Below, piece after piece: positions 1 through 7,950 of a DNA stretch of 53,632 nt; the first letter of the stretch is position 1; every line of letters starts with the position of its first letter. The translations under genes and the position numbers were made by a program. The notes beneath the pieces are model-generated. The model was not told the DNA's origin and ran no database searches. It saw only the letters and a program-made list of their open reading frames with translations. This stretch comes from Bacteroidales bacterium (GTDB lineage: Bacteria > Bacteroidota > Bacteroidia > Bacteroidales > JAADJA01): contig JAGQVE010000018.1 in the NCBI GenBank assembly GCA_020438105.1, forward strand, positions 1-53,632, written 5' to 3'.

Positions 1-905
1 AGGGAATAGATGGATAGCTGAAACAAGTTCATCAGGTTCATAGAACTGGTGATCATAATTGATAAAATTGGTATCAAAAGAATGACCCACATAAATGAGA
101 ATCGTGAAGGGATAATATAAAATCCACCTATGGCTATGGCTGTAAGGATAAAATTGAATCCAATAAAACTATAACTGAGTTCAGTAATATTACCTCCAAC
201 GATTTGATAAAAGAGATAAGCCGAAAAAAATCCGAGCAACGACAATAAAAAAGCAAGACGAGAATAGATTAGCAAGCCAATGGCAATCAGCATACCGGCT
301 AAAATGTGATATTGAAAAAAGATGGCTCCGAGTGACTTAAAATACACGGCTAACACCGAAGGGATGGGCAACTGGGTAAACCAAACATAAACGGCCAGCG
401 AGTTTGTTCCGCCGATAGCATAAATTTCATTGGCAATAAAAATCCCTCTTTCACTCATGCTCAGCGCTGTAAATTGCCTGGAGGCAAGTGTAACCATCCA
501 AATACCCAGCAAGAAGGAGAAGCTCAGGTAGGGCAAACCGTACTTCCCGATCACACCTTCAAGGAAAACGGTTAAGAAAAGGGTTAAAACGGAAGCGAAA
601 AGCAGGATAAGTAAAAACTCCGGAGAAAGGGTATAATATATTCCCAGTCCAAGACCAACTAAAAGGGAGTTAAAACCATAAAATCCCGACTTAATATTGA
701 ACCTGTTAAACCCAATTAGGTAAGCCGAACCATTGGTAAAAAGAACAGCAAGCAATCCGCTGAATCCGGCAACGGGATCAATAAAACTAACAACTACCAG
801 GATATATGCAAAAATGCGGTTTTTTGAAAAAAAGATCTGGGAATAGCTATTGAAAATGCTATCGGTAAAATCGGGAAATGCCTTTATGATCTTTTTTTTC
901 CACAT
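1..905 (-). CDS. Urea transporter family protein, 3' end beyond window
   Basis: The minus-strand frame starts at the ATG at 905 and stays open to the window edge, so about 301 residues are visible and the C terminus is missing. It is almost entirely hydrophobic, with about eight or more membrane segments. Two blocks match the urea transporter (UT) family. One is SGFYGFNSLLVGLGLG, like the family's NGLYGYNGVLVGL block. The other, later, is FKSLGAIFFQYHILAGMLIA, like the family's second conserved stretch before the last helices. UT proteins are passive urea channels of the inner membrane. Some Bacteroidota members carry a C-terminal peptidase domain, which cannot be checked here. It follows the PqqD/ATP-grasp/decarboxylase cassette on the same strand after about 300 bases, so co-transcription is possible but not shown. 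No urease gene is in the window. Confidence 0.8.
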   Translation of the reverse strand, partial: MWKKKIIKAFPDFTDSIFNSYSQIFFSKNRIFAYILVVVSFIDPVAGFSGLLAVLFTNGSAYLIGFNRFNIKSGFYGFNSLLVGLGLGIYYTLSPEFLLILLFASVLTLFLTVFLEGVIGKYGLPYLSFSFLLGIWMVTLASRQFTALSMSERGIFIANEIYAIGGTNSLAVYVWFTQLPIPSVLAVYFKSLGAIFFQYHILAGMLIAIGLLIYSRLAFLLSLLGFFSAYLFYQIVGGNITELSYSFIGFNFILTAIAIGGFYIIPSRFSFMWVILLIPILSIMITSSMNLMNLFQLSIYS

Positions 906-1213
906 AAGAATTATCCGGATATCGTAAAATTATTCGTTTTCATGAAAAAGTGTCCCAGAATTTGTTTCTTCTGTAACGCTACATAAAGGCCTGCTGATAT
1001 CAAGTCTCTTCCAGAACATTGAATGCTTTCCAAGTTTAAATGTATTTTTTCGATCCAATCTTTAAAGTAATCCATCACAATAATACTTCATGTATTACGC
1101 AGGTAATCCTTATAAATTTCAGGCAATTCATTAAATTGAACCATATTACCTGATTAAGCTACCACAAAGCAAGGGTTGGTATTGTTAAACAGGTGGTTGA
1201 CTTTTTTCATTTT
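906..1213. other. Intergenic stretch, about 308 bases, no gene seen
   Basis: The space between the decarboxylase stop and the urea transporter start. I saw no convincing ORF, RNA fold or strong terminator. It is AT-rich and probably carries the transporter's leader. Confidence 0.5.
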
Positions 1214-2572
1214 CTACAATTCGAATCCTTCTAGATGTTTAGGAATAGCTTCAAATTCAGTAATCCTGTCGATGGTTTCACCCTTGCGGATAACATGTAC
1301 ATTTGAATTTGCATCGATCATAACCACCTTGGGTCTTAAAGTTATAAATTGCATCCATTGGGTCATATTATAAGCGCCAACATGGTGAATTACAAAATGG
1401 TCGCCCTTGTTCATCAGGGGCAATGAAATGCTGTCGCGGATAACATCAATGTTCATACAAAGAGGCCCGTAAATGGTGGTATCTTCGGTGTACTGAGTAA
1501 ATGGCTGGGCCGGTGTAACTTTATGGTCGTACCAAAACGACGTGAACAGAATATTAACACCAATATCCACAATGGTGGTTCTTTTGCCCAAACTTGATCT
1601 TTTATTTGAAATTACCGTTCCCAATAAATATCCGGCTTCATCAATCAGTGCCCTTCCGGTTTCGAGTATCAGTAACGGTAAGTTATCAGGTTCAAAGTTT
1701 GAATTTATAAGAGCACTTGTAATTGCTTCGGCAAAATCATCAAAAGTGGGGTTTACATCGCTGCCTGGAAGGTAAGAGCCCTTGAGGGTGTTTTTGGAGG
1801 CAAAGCCACCGCCCATGTCAATGTATTTAATATCGTGGTTATACTTTTTCTTTACGCCGAGTGCGAGGTCGGCAAGTTTATATGCTGCAGCCGAATAGGC
1901 AGATGCTGATAGCATAAAAGTTCCAATATGACAATGAAGGCCAATCAACTCAAGCTTCTCCGACCGCATGATCTTATTGAGTGCATCCCAGGCCTGCCCG
2001 TTTTCATAATTAAATCCAAATCTGTCCCACATTGGATAAATTCCGGTATCCATATTAACCCGGATTGCTACTTTGGGTTTTTTATTGAGTTTAGTTGCTA
2101 GCTCAATTACGGAGTAAAGCTCATCAAGGTGATCCATGTGAATCAGTGATTCATTTTTAATCGCCTTTTCCAAATCCATTTCGGTTTTATCCGGACCGTT
2201 AAATATGATTTTACTTCCGTCAACGCCATTGCGTATTGCCTTATCGTATTCAAATCCTGAAACAACCTCAGCCCAGGAGCCTTCCTGGTGAAATACATGA
2301 CAAACCGCATCCAGGTAATTGGTTTTATACGACCATGCAAACTGAACTTTGGGATAGCGGGTTGCAAAAGCTTTTTTTGCTTCCCGGTAAACCCTTCTTA
2401 TCGTTTGCTCCGATATTACAAATAAAGGCGATCCATGGTCCTGAATCAATTGAGTAACTTCCACACCATCAATGTGTGTCATGGGGCGATATTCAGTTCT
2501 TAATCCATATTTATTGGGCATATTGGTTTCAAGTTTCTTGATAACCGGCCGTTCATATCTTTGTTTTTCCAT
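1214..2572 (-). CDS. Fold-III PLP decarboxylase, LysA-like, with leader-like N terminus
   Basis: A 452-residue protein of the diaminopimelate/ornithine decarboxylase superfamily (alanine-racemase fold barrel plus C-terminal beta domain). The PLP lysine is K83 in SYKTN (family YAxKAN). HCHIG, the phosphate-binding MGGG, ETGR (family EPGR), GPLCMNIDVI (family GPxCxxxD) and HVGAYNM follow in the expected order, so catalysis looks intact. Substrate is unknown; it need not be meso-DAP, because the surroundings are not lysine biosynthesis. The first 35 residues precede the barrel and contain YERPVI (residues 6-11), the YxxPxL/I spacing used by lasso-peptide leaders for binding PqqD-like RRE domains, and a PqqD-like gene lies two genes upstream. 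It starts 15 bases after the ATP-grasp stop, so it is the third gene of an operon. Family confidence is high; role is inference. Confidence 0.85.
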   Translation of the reverse strand: MEKQRYERPVIKKLETNMPNKYGLRTEYRPMTHIDGVEVTQLIQDHGSPLFVISEQTIRRVYREAKKAFATRYPKVQFAWSYKTNYLDAVCHVFHQEGSWAEVVSGFEYDKAIRNGVDGSKIIFNGPDKTEMDLEKAIKNESLIHMDHLDELYSVIELATKLNKKPKVAIRVNMDTGIYPMWDRFGFNYENGQAWDALNKIMRSEKLELIGLHCHIGTFMLSASAYSAAAYKLADLALGVKKKYNHDIKYIDMGGGFASKNTLKGSYLPGSDVNPTFDDFAEAITSALINSNFEPDNLPLLILETGRALIDEAGYLLGTVISNKRSSLGKRTTIVDIGVNILFTSFWYDHKVTPAQPFTQYTEDTTIYGPLCMNIDVIRDSISLPLMNKGDHFVIHHVGAYNMTQWMQFITLRPKVVMIDANSNVHVIRKGETIDRITEFEAIPKHLEGFEL

Positions 2573-2587
2573 CTGCTTGTTTTGCTT

Positions 2588-3634
2588 TTAAATTTCACCA
2601 GTTGTTGATATGGTATGGAATTCTTCCACATCCACAATCATGTCATACGAATATCGGATAAACATTTTACCCACTTCAAAATCGGTATAAGGTTCCGTTT
2701 TTTCTCCCAGGGCCAGGCGAACCAGTGCCTCCGGAATGTTTTGTCCAACACCCACTGATAAATAAATCCATGCAGGCATACGCGGATTTACTTCCAGTAG
2801 ATAAAAAGTATTGCTAAAATCTTTGATTAGTTCCAGTTCAAAACCACCTCGCCATTTCGTTGAACCCACAAAATGACGGGTCATTTCCAGAATTTCATCT
2901 TCATCAATTGAAATCCCTCCCCAGGCTTTGCCTTTATCGGTAATATATTGTTTGCGCATGGGCACTGCCGCTATGGTATTACCCTTTCCATCTCCCAGCC
3001 CGGTGGCATTGTATTCATTGCCTTTAATAAATTGCTGAATGATGATAGGTAATCCCCATTTGCCCGAAATTTTATTAAAATAAGTATAAACCTGGTCCTG
3101 GGTATGTGCAATCTCTGCGTCGTAAAATTTACCTTTCACCACTAGGGGGTAAGCAAATTCATTCACCAATCCGGGAATTTCACCGGAAGAATAAATAGCT
3201 TTTGAATGGGGTACCTTGATATTGTACTTTTTGCCAAAATCGGGAAGGTGGATTTTATGACGTTCATTAAATTGCTCCTCCGAAGGTAAAAAGGTTTTAA
3301 TTCCCATTTCTTTGAGCCGTTTCTCAAGCTTGATAAAAGGTAATAATTCCGCATCAAAGTTGGGGATGATCACATCCAGTTTTTCTTTTGCATGAATGTA
3401 TTCCAGTCGTGTCATGAGGCTTTCAGCTCCGGCCGATGGATAGGGAATATGATAGGTTCTGTCAATCAGATCGTGCATATAAATACCGGGTTCCAGCGAT
3501 TCGTAAGCCAGCCCGATGATGCGTACATCAAATGATTTTGCTTCACGTAAACCTCTGATAACCGCTATTCCGGGCCCCGGACTATCAATGGCATTTAGTC
3601 CCGTTACGGCAATATTAATTTTCTTTTTCGCCAT
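2588..3634 (-). CDS. ATP-grasp ligase, carbamoyl-phosphate synthase-like
   Basis: A 348-residue ATP-grasp protein. The N-terminal pre-ATP-grasp domain begins INIAVTGLNA. The central part has the ATP-binding lysine in YPLVVKG (K167). The magnesium-binding acidic residues lie in GGFELELIK (around E268) and LLEVNPRMPAW (E281, N283). Family members join a carboxylate to an amine or thiol through an acyl phosphate. The substrate cannot be read from the sequence. The start overlaps the end of the PqqD-like gene by 20 bases, indicating translational coupling, and the decarboxylase follows at 15 bases. The combination suggests a pathway in which an amino acid or peptide is activated by the ATP-grasp enzyme and a decarboxylated amine is the partner or product; this is inference. 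An ordinary biotin carboxylase or CarB is unlikely because the protein is too short and lacks their other domains. Confidence 0.82.
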   Translation of the reverse strand: MAKKKINIAVTGLNAIDSPGPGIAVIRGLREAKSFDVRIIGLAYESLEPGIYMHDLIDRTYHIPYPSAGAESLMTRLEYIHAKEKLDVIIPNFDAELLPFIKLEKRLKEMGIKTFLPSEEQFNERHKIHLPDFGKKYNIKVPHSKAIYSSGEIPGLVNEFAYPLVVKGKFYDAEIAHTQDQVYTYFNKISGKWGLPIIIQQFIKGNEYNATGLGDGKGNTIAAVPMRKQYITDKGKAWGGISIDEDEILEMTRHFVGSTKWRGGFELELIKDFSNTFYLLEVNPRMPAWIYLSVGVGQNIPEALVRLALGEKTEPYTDFEVGKMFIRYSYDMIVDVEEFHTISTTGEI

Positions 3635-3872
3635 AATCGAGTAAATGATATTGCTTTAAAAAACCAATAAAATCATGATAATCCTTGTCGAAAGTATCCT
3701 TATCGGTATTGTACTTCTCCAGTACAAGCTGTTCGATCTCCTCGTATGTTTTACCTTCCTTAATAAAATTGAAAATCTCTACACCTGTGGGATTGATCGA
3801 AAATGATTCGCCTGAGGAAGGATTAAAAATATAACCCGACTCGCTAATGGCAATGTTTTTCTTAATCTGCAT
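3615..3872 (-). CDS. PqqD-like small protein (RRE-type winged helix)
   Basis: An 85-residue protein resembling the PqqD family: a beta-hairpin start with an extended segment (SGYIFNPSSGESFSIN) followed by helices containing GVEIFNFIKEGKTYEEIEQL. PqqD and related RRE domains are small winged-helix proteins that bind peptide leader sequences and deliver them to modifying enzymes. Stand-alone Bacteroidota members next to ATP-grasp genes have unclear partners. It is the first gene of a minus-strand operon and its 3' end overlaps the ATP-grasp start by 20 bases. Upstream, a weak -7-like TACCTTTT lies about 25 bases before the ATG. No clear precursor peptide gene was found nearby; the N terminus of the decarboxylase in the same operon carries the only leader-like motif. 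Confidence 0.8.
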   Translation of the reverse strand: MQIKKNIAISESGYIFNPSSGESFSINPTGVEIFNFIKEGKTYEEIEQLVLEKYNTDKDTFDKDYHDFIGFLKQYHLLDYGEKEN

Positions 3873-4018
3873 ATTAAAGGTTGTTTTGTTTGTAAAAGGT
3901 ACACTTAATCACTTCATGAAATTGCTTTGTGTAAGGGATAAAATGAAAAAATGTAGATGCTTTGATATGAAAATTTATCAATGGTTTAATTTGAATAAAA
4001 AAAGGTGACTGTCTTTTA

Positions 4019-7000
4019 TTAATTCGTTTTTAAAATCTTAACTAAATCTACGCTATTTGTGGTTTTGAGTTTCCCAAAATAAATACCGTTGGCTAAATTA
4101 GTCAGATTTATCTGGATCTCATGATGACCTTTCTGAAGCTGCAAGCTATTATCCACGGTTAAAACATTGTTGCCTTGCAAATCAACTATTTCAATTGAAA
4201 CTGATCCAGTGTTTGCAAGGTTAAAAGATATGGTAGTTGTGTTCTTTGCCGGATTTGGGTAACATTGTAAATCAACCGATGAAACCTGATCCGCAAGTAT
4301 TTCATCCGCATCAGTTATTACCACTTCGGTTCCAAAAAAGTCGAGGATTTTGGCCATCAGGTTTTTCTTTGTTGACGGATGAACATCATCCACAAGCCCG
4401 CTAAAATCAATGGTTGAAGCTATGGTTTTATAGGTTTCGGTTTCATTGGAAACGGCAAAGTTAAATTCTCCCAACTGACTTGTAAGGGCAACCATGGCCG
4501 AGCCTTCGGGTATCAGGTGGTAGTTGTAATACGACATGCTGCCATCATATGCAAATGCCATGGGTTCCAGGGTTGTTCCGGCAGCTCCAAATACCGAATC
4601 GACGTCGTGCCAGTTAAGGTACTCGGTTCCTACACTGAACATGGGATGAACCACAGTTTGCGGATCATCATACCAGGTGAGGCCGCCCTCCATATATACA
4701 TTACCGCCTTCTTCAAGAAAGTCCTGCAAAATACCTGCTTCAAATGAAGTTAAAACATGTTGGGAAAACTTACGACCGAGGCATATAAACAAGTTTTGAT
4801 AGGAATTGATATTTTCAGGTAATTCTGTATCATAGTCATGCAGAACATCCAGATCATTCAGGGTTTCGAACATAACCGGCCCCGATTCCATACCTGGATC
4901 CATATCCACTATAAAAACAGGGAAACGCCCGATCATCAGTGAGAAATTTTGCTCAACCTGAATATCAGGAAGAGCATTAATAGTTACCGCAAATACAGCC
5001 TGATGACCCGCGGGTGTGTTTTCATCAATAGTTACACTAAAGGAATCGTAGGCGATGTCGCCCGAAATAATATTTCCATAGTCCAATGTAGGCGTTCCAT
5101 TAAAGGTTACGTAAGGGTCAAATGTTGAAACAGATCCTTGAACTACTTCGGCGAGGGTTTGGCCTGAATTGAATACTGGTACGATGATATCAGCAGTTTC
5201 TCCCGGATCAAGCCTGCCATTATCTCCGTCATCCACGATAACCGATAGTAAAGTAATAGAAGGAGCGTATGACCTAAAGGAGATCATGCTTTCCCAACTG
5301 CCTCCCATTGACTCAAAAAGAAGATTTAGTGCAAATGTATAGTTGTCGGGAGTGGTGTTATCCACATCGAATGCAATGGCATTTTCAACAGTAACCGATT
5401 GTCCGGGATCAATGGATCCGAATGCTTCACTGTCATCTGTTAGCGCAATGTAGGGATTGGTAATGTCGGCTGTCAGTGTAACATCATCTAAGGTTTCGGT
5501 TCCGGTGTTTTTAACTATAAAACTCACTAAAACACTTTCTCCGGCATCAATCTGTGAATTGGATCCGGCGGTTATTGAATATTCATAGGTAAGCCCGCTG
5601 GAAAGTTGAAAAGTTTTCTGTGCAAAAATGTTATTATCATCTGTAACTTTCACCCCGATATTGTAAATTTTATTAGCATCGGAGGGCTCAGCAGTAAGTA
5701 AACCACCTTCAGAAATTGCAGCATCTAAAGGAAATCCGGTTGGCTGGTAAACAATGGTGGGCAATTCTTCAAACGGAATAATCACCGATCCGTCGAAATA
5801 TATAAAATTGTAACCATCACCACTTGAAATACCGGAAATTCGTTGCAGGACTTCGGGATTGCTGAAATCAGTAACATAAATTTCAACGCTTCCATCAGGG
5901 AATAAGGTGGTTGTAAAATCAAGATAATAATCGTCGCCGGGAACTTCCACTGTGCCTTTCCATCTGAATGATGCATGCGTATCATCCCCCTCATACCAGA
6001 TGCCATCTCCATTGCTACTGTAAAATCGTATATCTGAGTTTAAAAAGGGTGCAATCATTTTCTGATGCTCAAAAAGCAACCTGTCGTCCACCTGGTAGGG
6101 CAGGGGATAAGGAATTTCATCAAACATCAAAAATCCATCCACATGCACAGTCACCTGGTTTGAACTGGAACCATAAAACGGAAAGTCAAAGTCAATTTGC
6201 TGGGTGTCAAATCCATTCTGCGTATTGCCACTGATTATGGTTGATCCGCTGATATTCGGATCTTCCCCGGCAATTGTCATTTCATTGTAATCCGTTATTA
6301 ATGACCACTTATAATCGGGTGTTCCTCCCGTTGCAGTAAACTGTTCGGTATATGTTTCACCGGGTGTAAATGCCGGTATTTCTTCGTTCATAATTGAAAC
6401 ATCATTCCAGTTCAGTTGGTGAATTACTGAGAGGGTAGTTGTTCCGTTTTCGATGATAGGTAGATTAGATAACGCGCATGGAATTTCTTCAATCCCATTG
6501 GAATAATCCATCAATGAAAAGCTGATTACCTGACCAGTAGCAAGGTTGTCGGGATCATTTTCCTTCACCTGTAAAAATATTTTGGCTTGTTCACCAGGCG
6601 TCATGTAACTTAACAAGGGTGTTACATCAAGGCCAAATTCCAGGGTTTTATATACCTCGGAGGTGTTATCACCCTGCATATAATAATCCCCTCCACTATA
6701 ATTAAATACCGGAAATTCAATAACATGTTCGGGCTGAAGGTCGCTGGTGTCGGTTGAAATTCCTGCCATTACCTTTATTTTATCCCTTGAATCGTGTTTC
6801 AGGGTAATTTTGAAAGTAAGTGTGGGCTCATAGCCTGTCTTTACATCAAAAACATTTACCTGCTTATTCCAAATACCACCATCAGCTTTTTCCTGTGCTA
6901 AAACATGGTACATCACATAACAAAAACCATCGTCGGCCCAGCCATCGCCCCAGCTATTGGCCAGGATAACCCCACCAATTTCCCAATCTTTCATGTTAAC

Positions 7001-7810
7001 AAGCCCATCGTTATTGATGTCGATGTTGTTAGTGTATTGGCCATCATTGTTATAATCCCAGCGAATGTTATCATTCCAGCCAAGAAAAGTCATGGAATGG
7101 CCACTATAAGCTCCAAATGAAGTAATGACAGCACTGCCTTCTTCGGGTGTTCCGGATGGCAGGTATTCGTATCCTCCAAGATCAGTATAAAAATTTGCAA
7201 GGCCTCCGTAGGGCGATCCCTCCAGGTGGTCGTACATCCAGTTTTTTAAAACTTGCAAACCGGCAGAATCTCCAACGTGTATGGTATAAATATTATTGAT
7301 CCTGTTTTTCATTCCGTTGTAATAAATGTCGTAGCCGCTTTTCCACATACTCAGGCTGTTGCCCATTCCACCGTAATCAGTTACATTCGGATTCCCGTTG
7401 GCTCTGGCAGCTTCCAGGGTATACCTGTAATTTACTCCGATGGCATCTGCACCCTTATTGAAAAAATTATAAGTATAAGCTGGTGGAAACTGGTTTTCTT
7501 CAAGACCGGCATTGGTGTTATTTATCCTGTTAATCTCATAAGTAAAGTTATATCCCATTGTTGAGGCCTGTCCGCATGACCAGCCATATTGGTTGAAAAT
7601 GGGCCTGAAATACTGGAACTGACTATTGTCATGAACATCGGGCAGCGACTTGGCATTAGCACCTTTATAAGCTTCGGGTAAAAGCAATTCGGGATAACTT
7701 GAGAGTGCTATTGAGTCTTCAGGTGAAATTTGACTTTGGGCAGAAAAGTATTGTTGAGCATTTAATTGAATAGAGCCCAGCAGTATCAATACAGTAAATA
7801 TTTTTTTCAT
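4019..7810 (-). CDS. Secreted papain-like (C1A) peptidase, multidomain, T9SS cargo
   Basis: The frame is open from 7849, but I place the start at 7810, where MKKIFTVLILLGSIQLNAQ forms a clean signal peptide, giving 1263 residues. A papain-type domain follows: nucleophile in QYGWSCGQAS, histidine in SGHSMTFLGW, asparagine in ILANSWGDGW. Between the His and Asn blocks sits a calcium-loop insertion (DINNDGLVNMKD, dockerin-like). Next come beta-sandwich regions, including two CARDB-like stretches (around residues 720-950) describing 'NTG.ETL..V' style domains. A domain of about 190 residues with GGNVYMEGGLTW is shared with the 786-residue protein encoded at 14836-17196. The C terminus is a T9SS type A sorting domain (CYPNPAKNTTTISF to the end). 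It should act outside the cell or on its surface as a cysteine endopeptidase. Catalytic residues are seen; substrate is unknown. Confidence 0.85.
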   Translation of the reverse strand: MKKIFTVLILLGSIQLNAQQYFSAQSQISPEDSIALSSYPELLLPEAYKGANAKSLPDVHDNSQFQYFRPIFNQYGWSCGQASTMGYNFTYEINRINNTNAGLEENQFPPAYTYNFFNKGADAIGVNYRYTLEAARANGNPNVTDYGGMGNSLSMWKSGYDIYYNGMKNRINNIYTIHVGDSAGLQVLKNWMYDHLEGSPYGGLANFYTDLGGYEYLPSGTPEEGSAVITSFGAYSGHSMTFLGWNDNIRWDYNNDGQYTNNIDINNDGLVNMKDWEIGGVILANSWGDGWADDGFCYVMYHVLAQEKADGGIWNKQVNVFDVKTGYEPTLTFKITLKHDSRDKIKVMAGISTDTSDLQPEHVIEFPVFNYSGGDYYMQGDNTSEVYKTLEFGLDVTPLLSYMTPGEQAKIFLQVKENDPDNLATGQVISFSLMDYSNGIEEIPCALSNLPIIENGTTTLSVIHQLNWNDVSIMNEEIPAFTPGETYTEQFTATGGTPDYKWSLITDYNEMTIAGEDPNISGSTIISGNTQNGFDTQQIDFDFPFYGSSSNQVTVHVDGFLMFDEIPYPLPYQVDDRLLFEHQKMIAPFLNSDIRFYSSNGDGIWYEGDDTHASFRWKGTVEVPGDDYYLDFTTTLFPDGSVEIYVTDFSNPEVLQRISGISSGDGYNFIYFDGSVIIPFEELPTIVYQPTGFPLDAAISEGGLLTAEPSDANKIYNIGVKVTDDNNIFAQKTFQLSSGLTYEYSITAGSNSQIDAGESVLVSFIVKNTGTETLDDVTLTADITNPYIALTDDSEAFGSIDPGQSVTVENAIAFDVDNTTPDNYTFALNLLFESMGGSWESMISFRSYAPSITLLSVIVDDGDNGRLDPGETADIIVPVFNSGQTLAEVVQGSVSTFDPYVTFNGTPTLDYGNIISGDIAYDSFSVTIDENTPAGHQAVFAVTINALPDIQVEQNFSLMIGRFPVFIVDMDPGMESGPVMFETLNDLDVLHDYDTELPENINSYQNLFICLGRKFSQHVLTSFEAGILQDFLEEGGNVYMEGGLTWYDDPQTVVHPMFSVGTEYLNWHDVDSVFGAAGTTLEPMAFAYDGSMSYYNYHLIPEGSAMVALTSQLGEFNFAVSNETETYKTIASTIDFSGLVDDVHPSTKKNLMAKILDFFGTEVVITDADEILADQVSSVDLQCYPNPAKNTTTISFNLANTGSVSIEIVDLQGNNVLTVDNSLQLQKGHHEIQINLTNLANGIYFGKLKTTNSVDLVKILKTN

Positions 7811-7950
7811 TTTAGTAATAAAATTAGCGGCGCAAGTTACAAATTTCATTGAAGGAATTCAATCTTGCTAAATTTCAAAGTATAAACGATCCTCAATTAA
7901 CGTTATTTTCTACGAATTGCAGTTGCAATGGTTAGATGAAAAAAATGGTG

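Noticed and set aside
1214..2572. Lysine-pathway LysA (diaminopimelate decarboxylase)
   Set aside because: The superfamily match is clear, but no other lysine gene is nearby and the N-terminal extension and neighbours point to another role. The possibility is not excluded.
3916..4008. Short plus-strand ORF of about 30 residues, basic with several Cys, near the PqqD-like gene
   Set aside because: No ribosome-binding site, promoter or peptide-like core was seen, and it runs opposite to the cassette; chance is likely. It is not offered as a RiPP precursor.
7811..7849. Upstream start for the papain-like protein
   Set aside because: Thirteen extra residues before a clear signal peptide; the ATG at 7810 is better placed.
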